Below are positions 6,039 through 13,819 of a DNA stretch of 13,819 nt, piece by piece. The stretch is from JBCCFW01 sp039029535 (GTDB lineage Bacteria > Acidobacteriota > JBCCFW01): the NCBI GenBank assembly GCA_039029535.1, contig JBCCFW010000195.1, positions 1 through 13,819 of the forward strand, in the 5' to 3' direction. Both the position numbers and the translations under genes were made by a program. Below the pieces are notes generated by a model. That model was not told the origin of the DNA. It made no database searches and saw nothing but the letters and a program-made list of their open reading frames with translations. How positions within the stretch are numbered: the stretch's first letter is position 1; each line of letters opens with the position of its first letter.

Positions 6039-7724
6039 TCACCGTCGGCTCGCCTCATGCCGAACGGTGCGGTCCTCGCCGAGGAGATGACCACGCACGC
6101 CGAGAGTGCGACTGCCGGGACGGACCTCGCCCGTTCCCGTGCGGATGTCGCCAGGCGCGACTTCGTGCTCCTCGCAACCACGGCTGGACAGGCCGCCGAG
6201 GCCGGGGAATACCGTGTCGCCACCGTGCCGGATGGGAAGGCTGAACTCGTCTCCGACGTCGCTGTAGAGCTTGCGATCGAGGTAACCGACCACCCAGGGT
6301 CCGAAGAAGTCGAACGAGTCCAACTCGGCCAGCAGCGCCTGAGGAATGCGGATCCGGACCTCGACCTCGAGCAGGTCGTCGAACTTGGTCGGCGTGACCC
6401 AGGCTCCCCGATGGAAGCGATGCTCGAGCTCGGGCGCATGGACGAAGAGCTCCGAGCCCTCGATGAACACGTCGGCGTCGGCGTAGAGCTCGTGCTCGGG
6501 ATGCTCGTGACTGTCCATCGGGTTGTCGTGATGATGCGGACGCGAGACGTCGAGGATCTCGACGCCTTCGGGGAAGCCCAGCCACATGTCGAGGTCGCGC
6601 CACCGCGACCCGATGGTCGGGTTGCGGCCGTAGGCACGGACGTACATCTCGACGTCGCCGCAATCGGTCAGCTCGCCGGCGGCGTTCAGCGCGCCCGAGA
6701 CCTCGAGGACCTCGAGATGGGCCGCCGGTGCACGAGCAACGCAGGCCTCGCCGATGCCGTGCTGATACGTGGCCTGACTCCGCCAGACCGGGAAGTCGCC
6801 ATCGTAAATGGTGACGTGGAGACGGTTGGCCATGCCGACGAAGCACGGGTAGTGCAGGCCGCAGGCCATGTCGATGGCCGCCGAGTCACCGTGCAGCACC
6901 ACCCCACCGTCGACGAGCTGGTTGGGCTCGATGGGGAAGAGATCGATGGGATCGGTGACGTTCTCGCGCTCGACGACGACTCGGAGCTCGTCCGTCGGCT
7001 CGTAGCCGTTGCGATCGACGACGACCTGCGTGTGAACCCAGTCACCCGCAGCACCGGCATTGACCTGCCGGGAGAAGCGCGCGCTCGGGAGCATGACGGG
7101 ATCGTCCGCCCCCGTGATGAGCACGCAGGTCTGAGCCTCGTTCTCGTAGTGGATGTCGCGGGACACGGCCGAACGATTGGGGATGAGCTCGACCGCATGG
7201 GCGCGAGAGACGAGCCGGGCCTGAATCCCGTAGGAGGCCCCGGTGTCCTCGGGCACGGTCAGCGTCGCGGTGACCACCGCCGCTGCCGGTCCGTCTGCAT
7301 AGGGACTGTAGGCATCGTCGAGAGTGAGCGTGCGAGTCCACTCGGCCGGAACGGGCCCGAGGTCGGTCACGTTCGACGGGTCGAAGCAGTCGCCTTCCGG
7401 AGGCGGGACCGCGAAGCGGACCAGCCGCGGCTGGAAGTCGTGCTCGATCCGGGTGTTGTCGGCACGGAAAGGCGGTGATCGCCAAGCCTCACCGAAGTTC
7501 GTCGTCGCGAGGAAGAAGGTGACGGTCTCGCCCTCGCGCACGATGGTGCGATCGGGCAGGACCGTGGAGATCAACTGAGGATTGGGATCGGGCGGGGTGG
7601 GCGGCTCCGCGCAGGCCAGGGTGTCGGGACTGGGAAGTGTTGCGAGAAGAGCCCCGAGGGACACGACGAGCCCAGCGGCTCGTCGAATGGAAGCGTTACT
7701 CAGGCTTCGCTCAGACACGTTCAT
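6039..7724 (-). CDS. Secreted cysteine-containing protein of unknown function (paralogue B)
   Basis: A 561-residue exported protein and tandem paralogue of the adjacent minus-strand gene, similar along its whole length (very roughly half identical by eye). The ATG at 7724 has a strong GGAGG 8 bp upstream. The signal segment is AAGLVVSLGALLATL (16-30), followed by TLAC (Cys38) and the linker PPTPPDPNPQ. Cysteines are at 38, 113, 200, 288, 294, 328, 355 and 517, all eight conserved in paralogue A. Shared blocks include EGDCxDPSN, DWVxxQxVVxRNGYEP, TDPIDLFPxEP, MACGLHxPCFxGMANRLH, HHHDNP (397-402), FxGPWVxGY and PGDIRTG. The two cysteines just before the Pro-rich linker do not fit a strict lipobox (TLAC here, VRSC in A), so lipidation is uncertain. 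No enzymatic motif is recognised. A structural, adhesive or metal-binding surface role is possible. Confidence 0.86.
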   Translation of the reverse strand: MNVSERSLSNASIRRAAGLVVSLGALLATLPSPDTLACAEPPTPPDPNPQLISTVLPDRTIVREGETVTFFLATTNFGEAWRSPPFRADNTRIEHDFQPRLVRFAVPPPEGDCFDPSNVTDLGPVPAEWTRTLTLDDAYSPYADGPAAAVVTATLTVPEDTGASYGIQARLVSRAHAVELIPNRSAVSRDIHYENEAQTCVLITGADDPVMLPSARFSRQVNAGAAGDWVHTQVVVDRNGYEPTDELRVVVERENVTDPIDLFPIEPNQLVDGGVVLHGDSAAIDMACGLHYPCFVGMANRLHVTIYDGDFPVWRSQATYQHGIGEACVARAPAAHLEVLEVSGALNAAGELTDCGDVEMYVRAYGRNPTIGSRWRDLDMWLGFPEGVEILDVSRPHHHDNPMDSHEHPEHELYADADVFIEGSELFVHAPELEHRFHRGAWVTPTKFDDLLEVEVRIRIPQALLAELDSFDFFGPWVVGYLDRKLYSDVGDEFSLPIRHGGDTVFPGLGGLSSRGCEEHEVAPGDIRTGTGEVRPGSRTLGVRGHLLGEDRTVRHEASRR

Positions 7725-7770
7725 GGGGGGAACCTCCGAACGGGTCGGTGCGGTAATGCGCCAACTCGGG

Positions 7771-7808
7771 TTGAAGGACCTTCGTCACGTCGACCACGAC
7801 CTTCAAGG
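7771..7808. promoter_or_regulatory. Inverted/direct repeat upstream of paralogue B, candidate operator
   Basis: About 47-84 bp upstream of the ATG at 7724, TTGAAGG (7771-7777) and CCTTCAA (7800-7806) form an inverted repeat. Each arm also belongs to a small palindrome (GAAGGACCTTC at 7773-7783; CCTTCAAGG at 7800-7808). ACCTTC also recurs as a direct repeat 21 bp apart (7778, 7799), about two helical turns. No match to a known regulator is claimed. Confidence 0.3.
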
Positions 7809-7832
7809 CCACGCTCCTCAGTCGGACCCTCA

Positions 7833-7867
7833 GGGCTCGCTTTAGTGAACGAAGGGCTGGCGAGCCC
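7833..7867 (-). terminator. Candidate hairpin after the HAD gene
   Basis: An 8-bp perfect stem, GGGCTCGC (7833-7840) with GCGAGCCC (7860-7867) and a 19-base loop, lies 37 bp beyond the HAD stop on the minus strand. It has no T tract, so terminator function is uncertain. Confidence 0.3.
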
Positions 7868-7904
7868 GCTCCCGAGCCGCTCTCAGTCTCGGATCGAGAC
7901 GCCC

Positions 7905-8585
7905 TCAGGACAGGTCGGCGACCAGCTCGTGCAGGCTCTCGAGCCGCAGGTCGGCGTCGTCCAGGCCCGGATCGGGATGGCTCGGACACGGCACTGCGAT
8001 GGCATGACAGCCAGCGGCCAACGCAGCCGTCAGGCCGGTCGTCGAGTCCTCGACGGCGAGACAATCCTTCGCGTCGACGTCCAGCGCCGCCGCGGCCGCG
8101 AGGTAGACATCGGGCGATGGCTTGCCCCGCCCCGGTGCGACGTCGTCATGGCCAGAACGCCATGTCGGAACGAGCTCACGTAGGCTCGCCGCATGCAGCG
8201 CGGCCTCGATCAGCCGCCGAGGCGACGAGGACGCGACCGCCCGCGGCACCGACCGACGCTCGAGCAGCTCGAGCAGCTCGCGCACCCCGGGGAGCACGAC
8301 GGGCGGTGACTCCTCGAAGAGCCCGAGCAAGATCTCGGTGCGCTCCTCAGCCAGCTCTCGCGGCGAGGCATCGAGACGGTAGCGACGGCACATCTCGGTC
8401 CAGAACGGCTCTTCGGCCCAACCGATGAACTCGCTGAACTCGTCCTCCCCCATCGAAGCCCCGCGACGTTCCATGACGACGAGCTGCGCCTGAAGATGAA
8501 GGGGCTCGGAGTCGACGAGCGTCCCGTCGAGATCGAAGAGCACGGCGGCCGGAGGTCGCAGCCGATCCGGCAAGCGCGTGCTCAC
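7905..8585 (-). CDS. HAD-superfamily hydrolase (beta-phosphoglucomutase/phosphoglycolate phosphatase-like)
   Basis: A 226-residue HAD hydrolase with a helical cap. Motif I is FDLDGTLVDSE (nucleophile Asp18, acid/base Asp20). Motif II is ASSSP (118-122), motif III is GKPSPDVY (Lys155), and motif IV is VEDSTTG (Glu179/Asp180, Mg binding). The cap (about 26-95) is of the subclass I type found in sugar-phosphate phosphatases and mutases, but the substrate cannot be told. The GTG at 8585 overlaps the boxR stop (GTGA), giving a 4-bp overlap. A GTG at 8606 in the same frame would give seven more residues. The coupling means the enzyme is made with BoxR, from the BoxR-controlled promoter. I know of no HAD step in the published box pathway, so it may act on a side product or be a passenger. 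Confidence 0.9.
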   Translation of the reverse strand: MSTRLPDRLRPPAAVLFDLDGTLVDSEPLHLQAQLVVMERRGASMGEDEFSEFIGWAEEPFWTEMCRRYRLDASPRELAEERTEILLGLFEESPPVVLPGVRELLELLERRSVPRAVASSSPRRLIEAALHAASLRELVPTWRSGHDDVAPGRGKPSPDVYLAAAAALDVDAKDCLAVEDSTTGLTAALAAGCHAIAVPCPSHPDPGLDDADLRLESLHELVADLS

Positions 8586-9460
8586 CTGGACGCCGTCACC
8601 GACCAACCCTCGGGAGCGAGAGCGTCCAGGAGCTGCAACAGGCTCTCATCCTCGCGACGACCGGACGTGTCGATGGTGAGGTCGGCTCGCCGGTAAAGCG
8701 GCTCGCGTCGGGCGAGGAGCTCGCGCAGCTCCCCCATCGCGTCCTCGCGCCCGGCCATCGGGCGGCGATCGCCCTGACCCAGCACGCGCTCCCAGTGGTC
8801 TTCGGGCTCGGCGCGGAGCCAGGCGGTCGTGAAGCGGCGGCGCACCGATGACCAGGCCTGGTCGTCATGAACGATACCGCCCGGCAAGGCGACCACGCAC
8901 TCTTGTCCCTCGCGGACGAGAGAGTCGAGGGTCTCTTGAGTGAGACGGCGGTAGTGCGCTTCACCGTGCAGCGAGAAGATCTCGGTGAGCGTCATCCCCG
9001 CCCGTGCCTCGATGCGATCGTCGAGCTCGACGAAGGGCAAGCCGAGACGTCGACCGAGCGCCTGCCCCAGCCGGCTCTTGCCGGCGCCCCGCAGCCCAAG
9101 GAGCGCGACACCGCGTCGGGCCCCGTCGCCGACGAGGTCCTCGAGAGCGGCGAGACAGTCGCGCAGCTCTTCTTCGCTGCGTCCGCGGAGCATCCTCTCG
9201 ATGGAGCGCCGCGTCGGTGAGGGTGTCGCCTCGTCGATCAGCTCGACCGGCTGCATCCCGAAGGCACCGGCCACCCGTGCCAGGCGGCTCAGGGCGATGT
9301 TGGCCTCCCCCGCCTCGAGCTGCGCGAAGAAGCGAGGGCTCAGGTCGCTGCGCGCTGCCGCCTCCTTCACGGTCCAGCCCCGCTCCTGCCGCAAGCGCCG
9401 CACGCGCTCGGCCAAGGGCTTGAGCCAGGTCTCCCTTCCGTCTTTCTTCACCGTCGACAC
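8582..9460 (-). CDS. boxR: BoxR-type transcriptional repressor (XRE HTH fused to shikimate-kinase-like domain)
   Basis: A 292-residue regulator with the BzdR/BoxR layout: an XRE helix-turn-helix (about 14-76, WTVKEAAARSDLSPRFFAQLEAG), a linker (about 77-116) and a shikimate-kinase-like domain with Walker A GLRGAGKS (122-129), ELDDRIE and ALPGGIV. In Azoarcus, BoxR and BzdR use this second domain to sense benzoyl-CoA and repress box/bzd genes. Here the first glycine of the kinase GGG loop is Pro (LPGG, 192-195), in line with a sensor rather than a kinase. The frame is open to a GTG at 9490, but that lies inside the promoter. I prefer the GTG at 9460, six bases after the -10 box, which implies a leaderless mRNA. 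A GTG at 9451 is an alternative. It is divergent from boxC and overlaps the HAD gene by 4 bp. Confidence 0.9.
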   Translation of the reverse strand: MSTVKKDGRETWLKPLAERVRRLRQERGWTVKEAAARSDLSPRFFAQLEAGEANIALSRLARVAGAFGMQPVELIDEATPSPTRRSIERMLRGRSEEELRDCLAALEDLVGDGARRGVALLGLRGAGKSRLGQALGRRLGLPFVELDDRIEARAGMTLTEIFSLHGEAHYRRLTQETLDSLVREGQECVVALPGGIVHDDQAWSSVRRRFTTAWLRAEPEDHWERVLGQGDRRPMAGREDAMGELRELLARREPLYRRADLTIDTSGRREDESLLQLLDALAPEGWSVTASR

Positions 9461-9462
9461 GA

Positions 9463-9511
9463 TTGCAAGATATTGCAGCCAAGCGGTCACGTCAACGCAC
9501 TATCTTGCAAG
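9463..9511. promoter_or_regulatory. Probable BoxR operator region (three TGCA boxes)
   Basis: The boxR-boxC intergenic region carries TGCAAGATATTGCA (9464-9477, an inverted repeat with a 4-bp centre) and the palindrome CTTGCAAG (9504-9511). TTGCAAGATA (9463-9472) and TATCTTGCAA (9501-9510) are exact inverted copies. TGCA occurs at 9464, 9474 and 9506, spaced 10 and 32 bp, so on one face of the helix. BzdR/BoxR-type regulators are known to bind operators with repeated TGCA inside longer palindromes, so assignment to the adjacent regulator is well grounded. Confidence 0.78.
9467..9495 (-). promoter_or_regulatory. Sigma70-like promoter of boxR
   Basis: On the minus strand TTGACG (9495-9490) and TATCTT (9472-9467) are separated by exactly 17 bp, a good sigma70-type match. 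The -10 box lies inside the TGCA palindrome, which predicts autorepression. Transcription would begin near 9460, on the GTG proposed for boxR. Confidence 0.65.
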
Positions 9512-9514
9512 TCG

Positions 9515-9540
9515 GGCCGAGACCGGGCATGCTCTCGGTC
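9515..9540 (+). promoter_or_regulatory. Hairpin abutting the boxC start codon
   Basis: Bases 9515-9522 (GGCCGAGA) pair with 9533-9540 (TCTCGGTC) in an 8-bp stem with one G-T pair and a 10-base loop. The stem ends immediately before the ATG at 9541. There is no convincing ribosome binding site before that ATG. If transcription starts just after the TATCTT at 9501-9506, nearly the whole leader is this hairpin, so it may tune translation of boxC. Confidence 0.4.
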
Positions 9541-11190
<1,650 letters not shown>

Positions 11191-11230
11191 TGATTCGTCC
11201 TCAACTGCCTTCTACACTTGGAGCCCGTCC

Positions 11231-12658
<1,428 letters not shown>

Positions 12659-12674
12659 TCGCGCCCTGACTCTC

Positions 12675-12717
12675 GGCGTCCGGACCCTTCCCCCAGGGTT
12701 CGGGCGCCGTTTCCTTT
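12675..12717 (+). terminator. Terminator-like hairpin after boxB
   Basis: A continuous 14-bp stem (12675-12688 with 12695-12708, two G-T pairs) closes a 6-base loop, TCCCCC, and is followed by GTTTCCTTTG. It starts 17 bp after the boxB stop and ends 27 bp before the next ATG. It looks like an intrinsic terminator or attenuator between boxB and the boxD-like gene. Confidence 0.65.
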
Positions 12718-12735
12718 GAGATGGAGAATCACGTC

Positions 12736-13819
<1,084 letters not shown>

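Noticed and set aside
5979..7478. 499-codon open frame on the plus strand opposite paralogue B
   Set aside because: The minus-strand frame has a strong ribosome binding site, signal peptide, terminator and a full-length paralogue next door; the plus frame has none of these.
9461..9540. N-terminal extensions of BoxC (from TTG 9463) and BoxR (from GTG 9490)
   Set aside because: Both would overlap the divergent promoter and operator region, and BoxC numbering from 9541 reproduces the known catalytic positions.
11191..11230. Possible extra promoter (TACACT at 11213-11218) between boxC and boxB
   Set aside because: There is no matching -35 element, and the 40-bp gap with same-strand genes is simpler as an operon junction.

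Overview
The window is GC-rich DNA (about two thirds G+C by eye) with dense bacterial genes, mostly GTG/ATG starts and GGAG-type ribosome binding sites. The core is a box-type (aerobic, CoA-thioester) benzoate degradation locus: a BoxR-type repressor, BoxC, BoxB and a BoxD-like aldehyde dehydrogenase that runs off the right edge. The box genes, the high GC and two large secreted proteins with Pro-rich linkers would fit a proteobacterium or a myxobacterium-like (Myxococcota) host. That placement is inference and weak.

Layout. (1) 1-2201, plus strand: the end of a crotonase-family enoyl-CoA hydratase with a garbled 5' end, a complete second enoyl-CoA hydratase, and a 3-hydroxyacyl-CoA dehydrogenase, packed as an operon. 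(2) 2212-3065, minus strand: an 86-residue conserved hypothetical followed by a nucleotidyltransferase-fold protein, 2 bp apart. (3) 3208-4059, plus strand: an amidohydrolase-2 family metal hydrolase. (4) 4105-7724, minus strand: two tandem paralogous secreted proteins of 562 and 561 residues. They share all eight cysteines and an HHHDNP motif, and a 13-bp perfect hairpin terminator separates them. (5) 7905-9460, minus strand: a HAD phosphatase gene overlapping by 4 bp the end of boxR, which encodes an XRE helix-turn-helix plus shikimate-kinase-like domain. (6) 9541-13819, plus strand: boxC, boxB and the boxD-like gene, divergent from boxR.

How it works together. BoxB, with the reductase BoxA (not in the window), epoxidises benzoyl-CoA. 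BoxC opens the ring to 3,4-dehydroadipyl-CoA semialdehyde and formate. The BoxD-like enzyme oxidises the semialdehyde. The two crotonases and the 3-hydroxyacyl-CoA dehydrogenase at the left could isomerise/hydrate and oxidise the product to 3-oxoadipyl-CoA, though they could also serve general beta-oxidation. Benzoate-CoA ligase, BoxA and the thiolase are not seen. In the boxR-boxC intergenic region there are three TGCA boxes and a perfect 10-bp inverted repeat pair overlapping a good sigma70-like promoter for boxR. That promoter would place the transcription start on the boxR GTG codon, a leaderless arrangement. The boxC leader is a hairpin that abuts its start codon.
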